Of a DNA stretch of 64,000 nt, positions 43,884 to 53,008 are shown in pieces. The notes under the pieces were generated by a model. The model had not been told where the DNA came from and did no database searches. It saw only the letters and a program-made list of their open reading frames with translations. Positions within the stretch are counted from its first letter, which is position 1. Each line of letters begins with the position of its first letter. A program made the position numbers and the translations under genes. Source of the DNA: Verrucomicrobiota bacterium (GTDB taxonomy: Bacteria; Verrucomicrobiota; Verrucomicrobiia; CAIQCK01); assembly GCA_026397915.1 (NCBI GenBank), contig JAPLTX010000051.1, positions 1 through 64,000 of the forward strand. Direction: 5' to 3'.

Positions 43884-45580
43884 TTTCGTCTCGCTTTCAG
43901 AATCATCACCGCCAATTTCTCGCGCGCCTTCCCGTAGGCGGCAGCGTCCTTCTCCCACTTGAACCACGATTCGGCCAGCGGCAGCACGATCTTCTCCGCC
44001 TCGGCGCGCAGGCCGGCGCGTTCGAGGATGGCCAAATACTCGTAGTCTTCAATGCTGTCGCGCAACGCCTTGAGCCGCAGGCTCGGCGCGATGCCGTCGT
44101 AGCCCGCCGCGCGGCCCGGATAGACAAGCGTGCCTTCGCCCTGATAGAGCGGGCCTTTGCCGTTCTTGCGGCGGTCGAGCGTCTTCGGATCGGTCCAAGG
44201 ATCTTCGACGCCGGACCAATACGACATGCCGCCCCAGTAGAGCAGGCCGACCATGTGATAGCGCCACGCGATCCACGACGGCGCGCGGTAGTTGAGCAGC
44301 GGGAAATCAATCTCCCACCACGGTGTCGGGTCACGTTGGCAAAGTGCCGTGTAGGTCCAGACCGTCTCGCCAAGCGCGCGGCGCTGCACAGCGGTTTCTT
44401 CGTCGTGCAACGGGAACAACGGGCACCAGATGTCTATCGCTCCATAAAGGTTACCCCACTTCTCGTTCTGCGTCTTCGTCTGCTCAACAACCATGACTTT
44501 GACAACCGACTTGGCCGCGCGGATGGGCGGACCCCACTTCTGAACGTAGTGATACTCTTCCTCGTCGTTCGGTTCGTCCTTGAGATAGGTGAAAAACGTC
44601 ACGCCCGGCCGGTTCAGTTCCGCGGCCATCCGGTCGAAGCTCTTCAGCCACGCGTGGAGCTTCTCGCGTTCCGCTTCGGGGTCCTTGACGGCGCTGCGCG
44701 GGTGCGGCGTGTGGATGGCGTTGACGTGCCATGTGTCCACGAACTTCCGCAGCGCATCCACCTGCTCGGCGGTGAAGCAATACGAGCCGTCGGCGGCTTT
44801 CTGCGGCGTCAACAGCGCAGCGGGCGGCGTGGCATTGATGCGATGACGGCTGACCTCGTCGGCGACCTGCGCCTCGACGGCGCCCCAGTCCTTCGGCTCA
44901 GATTCCTTGCCGGCTTTGGCGCGCTTCGCGTAGTAGCTGTGCATCCGCTCGGCAGGCGAGCCGAGCGCCGTCTGGAGCGTCGAGACGCGCGGCAATTCGA
45001 AATCCCACACGTTCAACTCGACGGCGATCTTCGCCACCTCGCGACCGTCGGCGGTGACACAATACGTGCCGCGATACTTCCCCGGCTTCGCGTCCGGCGG
45101 CATGAAGATGTCCACCCAGAACCCGTGCGTTTCGTTCGCGGGCAAGTCGAACGGCACTGGCTTGAACCGCGCGTCGCCAAGCGGTTGTTTCGTCAGCGGA
45201 TGGCGGAACGGAATCAGCGCATCGGGATACCAGCCGGGCTTGAAGCTGTCATTGCGGTAACTCGGCAGCGTCAGTTCAAATTGATGCTGCCGATAGAGCA
45301 CGGCGTCGGTGCCACGAATGATGGCGCCGCGCGGACCTTTCAGGTCACTCGGCTCGACACCAACGCCTTTCACGGCCACGTCGGAGCGCAACAAGATTTG
45401 AAAACTCTCCCATTCGTTGCGCGCGGCAGCGAGCGCGACGTTCTTCATCTTGCCCGCACGTTCGTCGCGTAACACATGGACGGTGTCGCGGCAGGTCCAG
45501 ACCTGCAACGCGGCGTGGGAGTTCGTTGCAGCGAGGAGGAGGACGGTGGAGAAGATGCACTGGAGAGGAATTGTTTTCAT
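43880..45580 (-). CDS. exported DUF4091/GH123-like protein
   Basis: 566 residues from the ATG at 45580 with a signal peptide (LQCIFSTVLLLAATNSHA). A beta-sandwich N-terminus (RDTVHVLRDERAG ... AAARNEWESFQILLRSD) is followed by a TIM-barrel-like region with TYLKDEPNDEEEYHYVQKWGP, whose adjacent Asp-Glu resembles the acid pair of GH123 glycosidases, and TRP-rich segments (WWEIDFPLLNYRAPSWIAWRYHMVGLLYWGGMSYW). DUF4091 proteins are exported by many Verrucomicrobiota and Planctomycetota, with no assigned activity. Divergent from the cytochrome at 45672 and translationally coupled to the M14 peptidase. Confidence 0.78.
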   Translation of the reverse strand: MKTIPLQCIFSTVLLLAATNSHAALQVWTCRDTVHVLRDERAGKMKNVALAAARNEWESFQILLRSDVAVKGVGVEPSDLKGPRGAIIRGTDAVLYRQHQFELTLPSYRNDSFKPGWYPDALIPFRHPLTKQPLGDARFKPVPFDLPANETHGFWVDIFMPPDAKPGKYRGTYCVTADGREVAKIAVELNVWDFELPRVSTLQTALGSPAERMHSYYAKRAKAGKESEPKDWGAVEAQVADEVSRHRINATPPAALLTPQKAADGSYCFTAEQVDALRKFVDTWHVNAIHTPHPRSAVKDPEAEREKLHAWLKSFDRMAAELNRPGVTFFTYLKDEPNDEEEYHYVQKWGPPIRAAKSVVKVMVVEQTKTQNEKWGNLYGAIDIWCPLFPLHDEETAVQRRALGETVWTYTALCQRDPTPWWEIDFPLLNYRAPSWIAWRYHMVGLLYWGGMSYWSGVEDPWTDPKTLDRRKNGKGPLYQGEGTLVYPGRAAGYDGIAPSLRLKALRDSIEDYEYLAILERAGLRAEAEKIVLPLAESWFKWEKDAAAYGKAREKLAVMILKARRK

Positions 45581-45671
45581 GGCAGCAGGGGCGAGGTTGA
45601 ATCCGGCGGCGAAGACGCGCAAGTGAAAAAGGGATTGCCGTATCGAGACAGACGCACTATGAGACTCCATC

Positions 45672-46004
45672 GTGATAACGCCGCGGACAAATCAAAGCAC
45701 GTCGCAGTGCCGAGGCCGTTTCTTGGCGCAGTTGGTCTTCATGGTTGTGGTCGCTGCGCTCTGCGCTTTCGTAGCTGGCGCGGCGGAGCAAACGCCTGCG
45801 GCTCCGCCCGGTAAAAAGCTGTATGAGTCCAAGTGCCTCCGTTGCCACAAGGACCTTGATCCCACGATCTACGAAGATATGACGTGGAAGCGTTGGCTCT
45901 GGAAAATGAAGGACAAGGCACGCCTCGACAACGAGGAATATGGCGACCTTTCCGACTACCTCAAAGGCGTGCGCGAGGCAGCCAAGTCCAAGAAAGCGCG
46001 GTAG
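45672..46004 (+). CDS. small monoheme c-type cytochrome
   Basis: 110 residues starting at GTG 45672. An N-terminal hydrophobic signal (FLAQLVFMVVVAALCAFVAGAAE) is followed by one CxxCH heme site (KCLRCHKDLDP), with KLYESKCLRCHKD as the usual c-type lead. The helix YEDMTWKRWLWKMKDKARL contains a Met for the axial ligand. The start is uncertain: the ATG at 45741 would lose part of the signal. It stands between the DUF4091 gene (divergent) and the sulfatase (same strand, 50 bp). Confidence 0.65.
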   Translation: MITPRTNQSTSQCRGRFLAQLVFMVVVAALCAFVAGAAEQTPAAPPGKKLYESKCLRCHKDLDPTIYEDMTWKRWLWKMKDKARLDNEEYGDLSDYLKGVREAAKSKKAR

Positions 46005-46054
46005 CAGCCCAAGCAGATGAGACTGTCCGCTTCCCCAAGTTCCATAGGTTCATT

Positions 46055-47464
46055 ATGAAAACTATTTTCGCTTTCGCATTGGGAATCTGCGCTGCCACTA
46101 TGTTGCTGCCAGGCGTGATCTTCGCCGCCGAACGCAAGCCGAACGTCGTCTTTGTGTTCGCCGACCAATGGCGAGCGCAGGCAACCGGCTTTGCTGGCGA
46201 CCCGAACGCTCGCACGCCGGTGCTCGACAAGCTCGCCACCAGCAGCGTTCGCTTCAACATGGCCGTCTCCACCTGCCCCGTCTGCTCGCCGTATCGCGCG
46301 AGCCTGCTGACAGGGCAGTATCCGCTGACGCACGGCGTGTTCCTCAACGACGTCTGCCTTAACACCAACGCCGTCTCCATCGCGCAAGCATTCCGCGGCG
46401 CGGGCTATCGGACCGGTTACATCGGCAAATGGCACGTGGACGGCCACGGGCGATCAAGCTACATCCCGCGCGAGCGCCGGCATGGTTTCGAGTTCTGGAA
46501 GGTGCTGGAATGCACGCATAACTACAACCAGTCGCCTTACTACGCCGACGAAGATGTGAAGCTCCAGTGGGAAGGCTACGACGCCGCCGCGCAGACCCGC
46601 GAGGCGCAGCGCTACATCCGCGAGCAGGCGGCGCAGGGGCCGTTTCTGCTGATGCTTTCGTGGGGGCCGCCGCACGATCCCTACCTCACCGCGCCACAAC
46701 GCTTCGCGGACATGTATCAGCCGGACAAGCTCAAGCTCCGCCCCAACGTTCCCGAAGACACCGAGGCGGTGCGGAAGAAAGCGGCTGGCTACTACGCCCA
46801 CTGCACGGCGCTTGATGATTGCCTCGGCCAGCTCTGGGCCACGCTGCGCGAAACCGGCATCGAGCGCGACACGATCTTCGTCTTCACCTCCGACCACGGC
46901 GACATGCTCGGCTCGCACGGCCGGTTCAACAAACAGGTTCCCCACGACGAAGCCATTCGCGTGCCGTTCCTCATCCACTGGCCGCGACTCAGCGAGCGCA
47001 AGCATGTCGTCGCCGCGCCGATTGCGTCGCCGGACATCATGCCGACGCTGCTCGGCCTCTGCGGCGTGGAGATTCCAAAGACGGTCGAGGGACTCGACTT
47101 CTCGCGGCACCTGCGCGGCGGGCCGGCGCCCGGCGGCGGCGCGGCACTCATCGCCTGCTACGCGCCGTTCGGCCAATGGACGCGCAAGGGCGGCGGCCGC
47201 GAATACCGCGGCGTGCGCACGGAGCGTTACACCTACGTCCGCTCGCTCGACGGCCCGTGGCTGCTATTCGACAACCAGAGCGATCCCTTCCAGATGAAAA
47301 ACCTCTGCGGCGACCCGCAGTCGGCCGCGTTGCAGAAGGAACTCGACGCGCTCTTGCAGCAGAAGCTGCGCGAGACTCACGATGATTTCCAGCCCGCCGC
47401 GAAATACATCGAGAAGTGGCACTACGTCACCGACGCCAACGGAACGGTGCGCTATGCGCCGTGA
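46055..47464 (+). CDS. exported type I sulfatase
   Basis: 469 residues with a signal peptide (IFAFALGICAATMLLPGVIFAAE). RKPNVVFVFADQWR carries the metal Asp; the active-site motif is C77-S-P-Y-R (CSPYRASLLTGQYP), whose Cys is converted to formylglycine; DHGDMLGSHG and HDEAIRVPFLIHWP complete the metal and sulfate sites. It removes sulfate esters from polysaccharides such as algal or mucin glycans. A matching anaerobic maturase is not visible. The FGE-like lipoprotein upstream lacks obvious active cysteines, so maturation is probably done elsewhere. Confidence 0.93.
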   Translation: MKTIFAFALGICAATMLLPGVIFAAERKPNVVFVFADQWRAQATGFAGDPNARTPVLDKLATSSVRFNMAVSTCPVCSPYRASLLTGQYPLTHGVFLNDVCLNTNAVSIAQAFRGAGYRTGYIGKWHVDGHGRSSYIPRERRHGFEFWKVLECTHNYNQSPYYADEDVKLQWEGYDAAAQTREAQRYIREQAAQGPFLLMLSWGPPHDPYLTAPQRFADMYQPDKLKLRPNVPEDTEAVRKKAAGYYAHCTALDDCLGQLWATLRETGIERDTIFVFTSDHGDMLGSHGRFNKQVPHDEAIRVPFLIHWPRLSERKHVVAAPIASPDIMPTLLGLCGVEIPKTVEGLDFSRHLRGGPAPGGGAALIACYAPFGQWTRKGGGREYRGVRTERYTYVRSLDGPWLLFDNQSDPFQMKNLCGDPQSAALQKELDALLQQKLRETHDDFQPAAKYIEKWHYVTDANGTVRYAP

Positions 47465-47529
47465 GTAGAACCCAATCAACACCTAACGTTTGGTTCCAAA
47501 TGACCCGGCGTTACCGGGGCATTCTGGGG

Positions 47530-48432
47530 CTAGACGCTATTGGTGAGCTGTCTTGTGAGAGTCTTCTTACTTGTTCTCGTGAGCACCGTTTCAACGGTCT
47601 TTATCAACTGCGTCTTCAGTTGTTCAGCCCCCCGCAAAGTGTTCGAGTAGACAATGCATCGTAGCGGTCTTAGGTCAAATGGCACGTCGTCGAGGCTTTG
47701 CGTGATGAGGATCACTTCTTTACCTAGCGCGTGGGCAACCCCAGTCTCATAGAATACGTTAGCGTTTTTCCCGGTCAGGTCCGCAATGACAAGGCGCGCG
47801 CGTTCGATGTTGTCCCATATATCATCCATGATCTGACGATTGTCGAAAATCTGGTCTGCTCGAACGGCGCGTAGTGTCAGTTCGCGCAGAGATGGACCGA
47901 TTATGTCCTCGTAAATAGCATTGAGGTCCGGCAGGAACGGCATCGCCACAAAGGCCAACGTTGAGTCAATCTCTATGTCGGATGGAATAGTGGCGGTTTG
48001 GTTGAGAAGTTCCACCTTCTCAACTCCCGAGGAGAAGTTACGTTTAATATGATATGAAGTGCTGTGAACGTAGTAGAGTTCCACGCTGTATTTCGCGCTT
48101 ATCAACGCAGCGGCAGCCGTGAAAACCCGAGTCCCTGATGAAACATTGATGAACACGGAATTACCCGCGTGTGTCTCTTCCGAGACTATCTTTTCGAGTT
48201 GGTCATATAAAGTCGGAAGGTCTCTTCGCGACTCAATTACAGTCTGATTGGTAATAAACTTCCGATTGACCTCTAAGGCGAGCTCCGATCGCCAGCGGTT
48301 TGCGATGAGGTCCGAACTCTCGACAAACGTATAGATTCGCTCACAACCAATCTGTTTCAGAGGCACGGCAATCAAGTTCGCATCAAAGGTCAGACTTACG
48401 ATATGCACGCGTTCGCCGGTGATCGGTTTCAT
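47530..48432 (-). CDS. CARF-like domain fused to NDT/TIR-like domain
   Basis: 300 residues, no signal or membrane segment. Residues 1-130 resemble the CARF/DUF6293 fold: VHIVSLTFDANLIAVPLKQIGCERIYTFVES, then SVFINVSSGTRVFTAAAALISAKYSVELYYV, the NVSSGTR loop (96-102) being the usual ring-nucleotide contact. Residues 157-280 resemble nucleoside 2-deoxyribosyltransferase/TIR-like proteins: LAFVAMPF, DDIWDNIERARLVIADLTGKNANVFYETGVAHALGKEVILIT, with Asp218 and Glu229. It suggests a second-messenger sensor that switches on nucleotide or NAD hydrolysis. GC is visibly lower than in the neighbours, and no cas gene or CRISPR is nearby. Confidence 0.72.
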   Translation of the reverse strand: MKPITGERVHIVSLTFDANLIAVPLKQIGCERIYTFVESSDLIANRWRSELALEVNRKFITNQTVIESRRDLPTLYDQLEKIVSEETHAGNSVFINVSSGTRVFTAAAALISAKYSVELYYVHSTSYHIKRNFSSGVEKVELLNQTATIPSDIEIDSTLAFVAMPFLPDLNAIYEDIIGPSLRELTLRAVRADQIFDNRQIMDDIWDNIERARLVIADLTGKNANVFYETGVAHALGKEVILITQSLDDVPFDLRPLRCIVYSNTLRGAEQLKTQLIKTVETVLTRTSKKTLTRQLTNSV

Positions 48433-48634
48433 GTCATTCTCTTTAGGACGGCGTTCTTATCCTACTGAACTCGATTGTTGGACAGGTTGCGTCGCGGAGA
48501 CTGTCACAGGGTTGGAAAAGGGTCAAGTGCAGCAGCAGTAGCAAGAAGTTGACCGAGTTGTTCTTCCAACTAATGCCGGACAAGGGCGTGATGGTTTTTC
48601 GTCTCCAGCAACACCTGCGCGCTTGTGATGATTG

Positions 48635-49972
48635 TTATTGAGAGGGCACGAGCCAGACGCGACGGACGGCGTTGGTGAGGGGCTTGTCGGTCAGGACGAG
48701 AAGCTGGGCGGTGGCGGCGTAGGAGGTGGCGGGGAGTTCGCGCTCGGCAATGTCGGCGGACCAGACAATGTTGGTGGAGACGGTCTTGGCGGAACTGGTC
48801 GAGGAACGCCAGCGCACGCCGTAGCGGACGCCAGGCTGCGGGTCGGCGACGCCGACGCGATAGACGACGTTGGAGCGGACGCGGATGCTGTCGCTTTCCC
48901 AGCCTTTGAGCTTCTGCGAGGCCGGGATGGCGGCCCAGAAGTCGGGAGTATTGGCGGCGAGCCAGCGAAGCTTGAGGTCGCCGTTGCGGACGAGGTTGCC
49001 GGGCGGGTCGGTGGGCGGCAGCGTCACGGAGGCGCAATCAGCGGCCTTGACGATGGCGGTGCCGGCGCCGTAGCGCTCGATGGCAACGCGCGGGTTCTTG
49101 GCGGGCAGTTTCTGGAACGACCACGCGCCGTTGGTGTCGGTGAGCGTGGAGTAACCGGTGCCGAGGAACATGACCTTGGCCGGCTGCTTTGGGAGCGGCA
49201 CGTTGGCGGGCCACGTCACGTGGCCCGCGAGCGACGGCGGCAACGGCGGCGTCAGGGCGAGCGTGAAAAGCGTGTGGAGCACGTCGGCGACGGCGCGGGC
49301 GGATTCGTCAGCGCAATCGAGGATGACCGGCTGGTCCTCGCGCTGCTGCAAGGCTTCGACTTTGGCGTAGATGTTTTCGGCGCGTTGCTTGGAGAAGGCG
49401 ACGAGGCGCTTCATACGGTCCAGCAGGCCGCGCAACGCCGAGGCATCGTCGTTGCCGAGCAACCGCGGCTGGTAGCCCGCGATGCTGACGGCCTTTCCGT
49501 CCAGCCAGTTTTCGAGGCGCTTGTGCATCTCGCCTTTGATGGGCTTGGCGTGGCAGGGCGCGCCGCTGTCCTCAACGTAGTGGATGAGGCTGCCGATCCA
49601 TCGGGCGGCGTTGGGCGGCGTCTCGGTGCGAAGCGCCTGCAACGCGCGGCGGAAATACGGTGTGTAGGTGGCCGCCACCTCCGGCATCATGTGCTGGATG
49701 TGCGTGGGCACGCTGGGCCAGAGGAGGAAATCGTTGGGGAAGAAGTCGTCGCGGACGGAATTGCGCCAGTCGGGCATGACGGAGTAGTCCTGGAGCCTGC
49801 GCCACTCGCTGCCGAAATACGCCGCAGCCTTTTCGCGTTCCGGCAACACCTCCTGCGCGGCGCGGGTGATTTCCCCGTGCGGTCCCCAGGCGAAGGTGGC
49901 TGGTGGCGGCGCGCACAACGCCAACACGAGCGAGAGGAAGCCAAGTATGGATGAGGATCGGGTCGTTTTCAT
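48635..49972 (-). CDS. exported zinc-dependent phospholipase C-like protein
   Basis: 445 residues from the ATG at 49972 with a signal peptide (ILGFLSLVLALCAPPPATFA). The mature N-terminus starts W-G-P-H-G-E-I-T, as in PLC/S1-P1 enzymes where the first Trp amide and a His bind zinc. GSLIHYVEDSGAPCHAKPIKGEMH supplies the further His/Asp ligands. The last 180 residues include a short carboxypeptidase-regulatory-like segment (MFLGTGYSTLTDTNGAWSFQKLP). It probably hydrolyses phospholipids or phosphoesters outside the cytoplasm. It lies 29 bp behind the PEP-CTERM protease gene. Confidence 0.75.
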   Translation of the reverse strand: MKTTRSSSILGFLSLVLALCAPPPATFAWGPHGEITRAAQEVLPEREKAAAYFGSEWRRLQDYSVMPDWRNSVRDDFFPNDFLLWPSVPTHIQHMMPEVAATYTPYFRRALQALRTETPPNAARWIGSLIHYVEDSGAPCHAKPIKGEMHKRLENWLDGKAVSIAGYQPRLLGNDDASALRGLLDRMKRLVAFSKQRAENIYAKVEALQQREDQPVILDCADESARAVADVLHTLFTLALTPPLPPSLAGHVTWPANVPLPKQPAKVMFLGTGYSTLTDTNGAWSFQKLPAKNPRVAIERYGAGTAIVKAADCASVTLPPTDPPGNLVRNGDLKLRWLAANTPDFWAAIPASQKLKGWESDSIRVRSNVVYRVGVADPQPGVRYGVRWRSSTSSAKTVSTNIVWSADIAERELPATSYAATAQLLVLTDKPLTNAVRRVWLVPSQ

Positions 49973-50001
49973 GGGGATGGATTGGAAGATTGAGTGTCGA
50001 A

Positions 50002-51000
50002 TCAATGAGTTTCAGGGCAGAAACCAGTCCCGCTCGACCGTCTCGCGCGGCGTCGGGTAGTCAGGAACAAGCCGCCCGCACCGATGGTCATGAGCAGCGA
50101 GGTGGCCGGTTCGGGAACAATGATGCCCATGATCCAGCCTTGACGCGCGGAGACGCTGGTGGCGTAGAAGCTGGCCGGAATGTCGGTGGCTTGCGGTGTG
50201 ATGTAGTCCCACGTCTTGGTGACGTCGTTAGTGTAGTAGAGACCGCCGGCGTCGAAAATGGCAGCGCTGAAACCGGCACCGGTGTTGGTGGTGTTGAATG
50301 GGCCGTCCACGGCGTAGTTGACGCCGGCGAGCGACCAGACGGAGTTTTGCTGGATGAAGACGCCTCCACCGGAGTCGGAGATGGCCAGCGTGGCTTCGTT
50401 GACACTGTTAGTGGCGTTGAAGTCAGCATGAAGCAGCGTAGAACCCTGGTAGTTCGTTGTTCCCGTCACCACGTTTTCGCCCCAGCGTTTCGTTGCAGTG
50501 CCGCCCCACTGCCAACCTTTCAGTTCGCCATCCGCCCACACTTCCGTGCCGCGCCCGTAGCCAGCACCGAACACGACCAGCGACGAACCGGCTCCGACGT
50601 TGGCGGTGTAGAGCGGTGCCCAAGTGGAGAAAGCGGTGTCCACTTTCCAGATGGCGAGATCGCTGGTGGGATCGTTATAGACGGCCGTAGTGGTGTAACT
50701 GGTGCCGTTCAGCACAAACGCACCGCCAACGCTGCCGCCAACGTGCTTGGCGGTAATGAAAAAGTTCGACGCGATGGCCGTGCCCATGCAACTGGCCCAG
50801 TAGCCTTCGAACTGCCAACCGCTGTCGGCCAGCCCGCCGGTGGGAGCGGTGGTGTTGTAGTTCTGGTCGCCTGTGGAATAGAAGACGATGGCGCGTCCGG
50901 GCGTCGCCGTGAGCAAAAGCGCCAGAAGCAAGCCAGCGGCGCGGTTCTTGGTGAACGCAGCCCGGCAAAAACTGAATTCGCATTTCTTCACTCGGTTCAT
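50002..51000 (-). CDS. PEP-CTERM-anchored trypsin-like serine protease
   Basis: 332 residues. A basic head and signal (RAAGLLLALLLTATPGRA) are followed by a chymotrypsin-fold domain with a full triad: His86 in FFITAKHVGG, Asp114 in SDLAIWKV and Ser210 in ISDSGGGVF. The C-terminus VPEPATSLLMTIGAGGLFLTTRRRARR is a PEP-CTERM sorting signal (Pro-Glu-Pro, hydrophobic helix, Arg cluster), processed by exosortase for surface delivery. It is therefore an exported surface protease, with unknown substrate. No exosortase gene is in the window. Confidence 0.88.
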   Translation of the reverse strand: MNRVKKCEFSFCRAAFTKNRAAGLLLALLLTATPGRAIVFYSTGDQNYNTTAPTGGLADSGWQFEGYWASCMGTAIASNFFITAKHVGGSVGGAFVLNGTSYTTTAVYNDPTSDLAIWKVDTAFSTWAPLYTANVGAGSSLVVFGAGYGRGTEVWADGELKGWQWGGTATKRWGENVVTGTTNYQGSTLLHADFNATNSVNEATLAISDSGGGVFIQQNSVWSLAGVNYAVDGPFNTTNTGAGFSAAIFDAGGLYYTNDVTKTWDYITPQATDIPASFYATSVSARQGWIMGIIVPEPATSLLMTIGAGGLFLTTRRRARRSSGTGFCPETH

Positions 51001-51021
51001 TCTTCTGCCTGCTGAGTTCCG

Positions 51022-51921
51022 TCACGTCAAGCGGTCGCTTGCCTCCGCCTCGGCCAGCGCGGCCGGCACGCGCGGCGGCAACGCGGCGTAAATGCAACCC
51101 GCCAGCACAATCACGCAGCCGATCAGCCCGCGCACACCGACTTGTTCGTTGAACATGAACAGGCCGATGAAGACATTGAACACCGGCGTCAGCGTGCCGA
51201 GCAGCGCGCCCTCGGTGCCGCCGACGTGTTTGTAGGCGTAGGTCATCTGCATCTGGCCCGCCACGGCAAACACGCTCAGCGCGATCAGCAGCGCCCAGCC
51301 CGTCGGCGAGATTGCGTAGCCTTCGCGCGCCGCGGGCACGCCCACAATGAGCCAACCGAAGAACGCCTGCGAAAAGAGGATCGCCATCGTCGAGTCGGTC
51401 TCGCGCAGTTTCTTCACCGAGAGAACGGCGATGCCGGAGAGCAGCCCACCGCTGAGCGCCAGCAGGTCGAACCAACTGATGCCGGTGAAATCACCGGGCG
51501 GCACGATGATGAGGTAGAGGCCAACGAACACGACGACCACCGTCGCCCAGAGTCCCTTGCCGATGCGGTCGCCGAGCAGCATCGGCGAGAGCAGGCCGGC
51601 CCACATCGGGCAGGTGTAAATCAGAATCGTCGCCTTCGCCACGCCGATGATGTTGATGGCGAAGAAGAAGAGCACCACCGCCAGCGCGCCGAAAAGGCCG
51701 CGCGACACGAGCCACGAACGATTCACGAACCGCAACGGACGGCGCGTCAACGCGCTCAGCACCAGCACCGCCGCCATGCTGAAAAGACAGCGGATTTCCA
51801 CTGTTTTCCACGCCTCCAGCCCAGCCACGTCGTGCGCCAGCCGCGCGAAGAGCGTCATGAGACTGAACATCACCGTCGAGGCGATGGTCCAGAGCACGCC
51901 ACTCAAGTGGTCACGATTCAT
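51022..51921 (-). CDS. DMT-superfamily (EamA) transporter
   Basis: 299 residues with ten hydrophobic helices in two repeats, the EamA pattern: GVLWTIASTVMFSLMTLFARLAH in the first and LLSGIAVLSVKKLRETDSTMAILFSQAFFGWLIVG plus GTLTPVFNVFIGLFMFNEQV in the second. Export of a small metabolite such as an amino acid or drug is likely; the substrate is not predictable. Monocistronic or distal to the protease; the two stops and starts do not overlap. Confidence 0.86.
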   Translation of the reverse strand: MNRDHLSGVLWTIASTVMFSLMTLFARLAHDVAGLEAWKTVEIRCLFSMAAVLVLSALTRRPLRFVNRSWLVSRGLFGALAVVLFFFAINIIGVAKATILIYTCPMWAGLLSPMLLGDRIGKGLWATVVVVFVGLYLIIVPPGDFTGISWFDLLALSGGLLSGIAVLSVKKLRETDSTMAILFSQAFFGWLIVGVPAAREGYAISPTGWALLIALSVFAVAGQMQMTYAYKHVGGTEGALLGTLTPVFNVFIGLFMFNEQVGVRGLIGCVIVLAGCIYAALPPRVPAALAEAEASDRLT

Positions 51922-52124
51922 GTTCGAGGCGTGACTCTAGATGGATTCCGACGGCGCAAGCCAGCGGAATTTCCAGCTTACTTGGGTCGGTCCGCGAGAT
52001 TTGCCGGCGCGGATTGAAAATCCTAGCCACTCATCCTCATTGATCTCTCCCAGGTCTGTCAGGTGAGGAGCGGCACTAATTTGCAGCCACACCAAGTCTC
52101 TTCGGATGCAAGTCCCGCAATGGT

Positions 52125-52868
52125 TCAGAATCCGTAGACGCGCCGGATCGCACGCATGGCCTTGCTTGAGACACCCTCCTTCAGGAAAATAACATCTTGA
52201 GCACAATCGAAAGTGGCGTCCGGAGGATACTCCCTGGCGATTTCAAATCCGAACCCACGCAGGTAGCCGACAACTTCGTCCTTCAAAGCGATGCCTTTCA
52301 TGATCGGGAAAAGGAAAAGCTCTACGTGCAGTCCGACGCACGATCCGCGCAGCAGGGCCTCTGCTCCCCTGAGAATCCGGTATTCGGCGCCTTGAGCGTC
52401 GATCTTCAGGAAGTCGAACGAGACGTCCCAATCCAGTTCCGCCAACACGTCGTCAAGCCGCCGGCACATCGTCTTTTCGATCCCCACAACCTTCCCGCGC
52501 TCAAAGAATGTCTCGGCATACCAAGGGTTTCCCCTTTGTTTCAACTCATCAAAATGCTCTTTAACCCATTCCGTATTCGTCTCAAAAAAAGAGGACCCCG
52601 TGCCTTTGAAACTCTCTCGAATGTAGAAATCGCGTTCGCCGTTCTCATCCCAGAGCGCCACATTCATCGTCCTTTGTCGTTCAGAACGGGCATCCGGTTC
52701 TCTGGGATCGAAGCTCAGCGCATGCCCTAGGACATAGGGCCTGATTGACCAAGGAAAAGGGAGTCCGCCATACGAGCCGACATCAATGAAATTGACGCTG
52801 CCCGCCAGCGGTATATCAACGATTCTCCTCAGAACACGTCGTCCCTCCTGATATGCTTTCTTGAACAT
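52125..52868 (-). CDS. FkbM-family methyltransferase
   Basis: 247 residues from MFKKAYQEGRR at 52868. FIDVGSYGGLPFPWS gives the SAM-binding start. LKIDAQGAEYRILRGAEALLR is the FkbM signature (D-x-Q/E-G-x-E followed by LRG), and the C-terminal EREYPPD...FLKEG is typical. It methylates a hydroxyl on a sugar or small molecule, often in surface polysaccharide loci. A long upstream frame in the same phase is not homologous and includes the transposase relic. GC is lower than average, so transfer is possible. Confidence 0.85.
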   Translation of the reverse strand: MFKKAYQEGRRVLRRIVDIPLAGSVNFIDVGSYGGLPFPWSIRPYVLGHALSFDPREPDARSERQRTMNVALWDENGERDFYIRESFKGTGSSFFETNTEWVKEHFDELKQRGNPWYAETFFERGKVVGIEKTMCRRLDDVLAELDWDVSFDFLKIDAQGAEYRILRGAEALLRGSCVGLHVELFLFPIMKGIALKDEVVGYLRGFGFEIAREYPPDATFDCAQDVIFLKEGVSSKAMRAIRRVYGF

Positions 52869-53008
52869 GTTGCAACGATCTCCCTCTATGGCAGACGCTT
52901 CGTGCCTCTTATTGCATGGCTTGATCGAACCTCGCAGGCATTGTAGCCACAGCCCCGGTAGCAACAAGCGCAAAAAAACCGTGGAATCGATCGGGGAAGT
53001 GACGAGGG

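Noticed and set aside
47504-47518. Bidirectional terminator between sulfatase and CARF-like gene
   Set aside because: Only a 5-bp CCCGG/CCGGG stem and no T tract on either strand.
47530-48432. Component of a type III CRISPR system
   Set aside because: The CARF-like domain would fit, but no cas10, csm or cmr genes and no array lie within the window.
51937-52206. Small minus-strand protein gene behind the methyltransferase
   Set aside because: Overlaps the end of the FkbM gene in another frame and has no ribosome site or recognised sequence.
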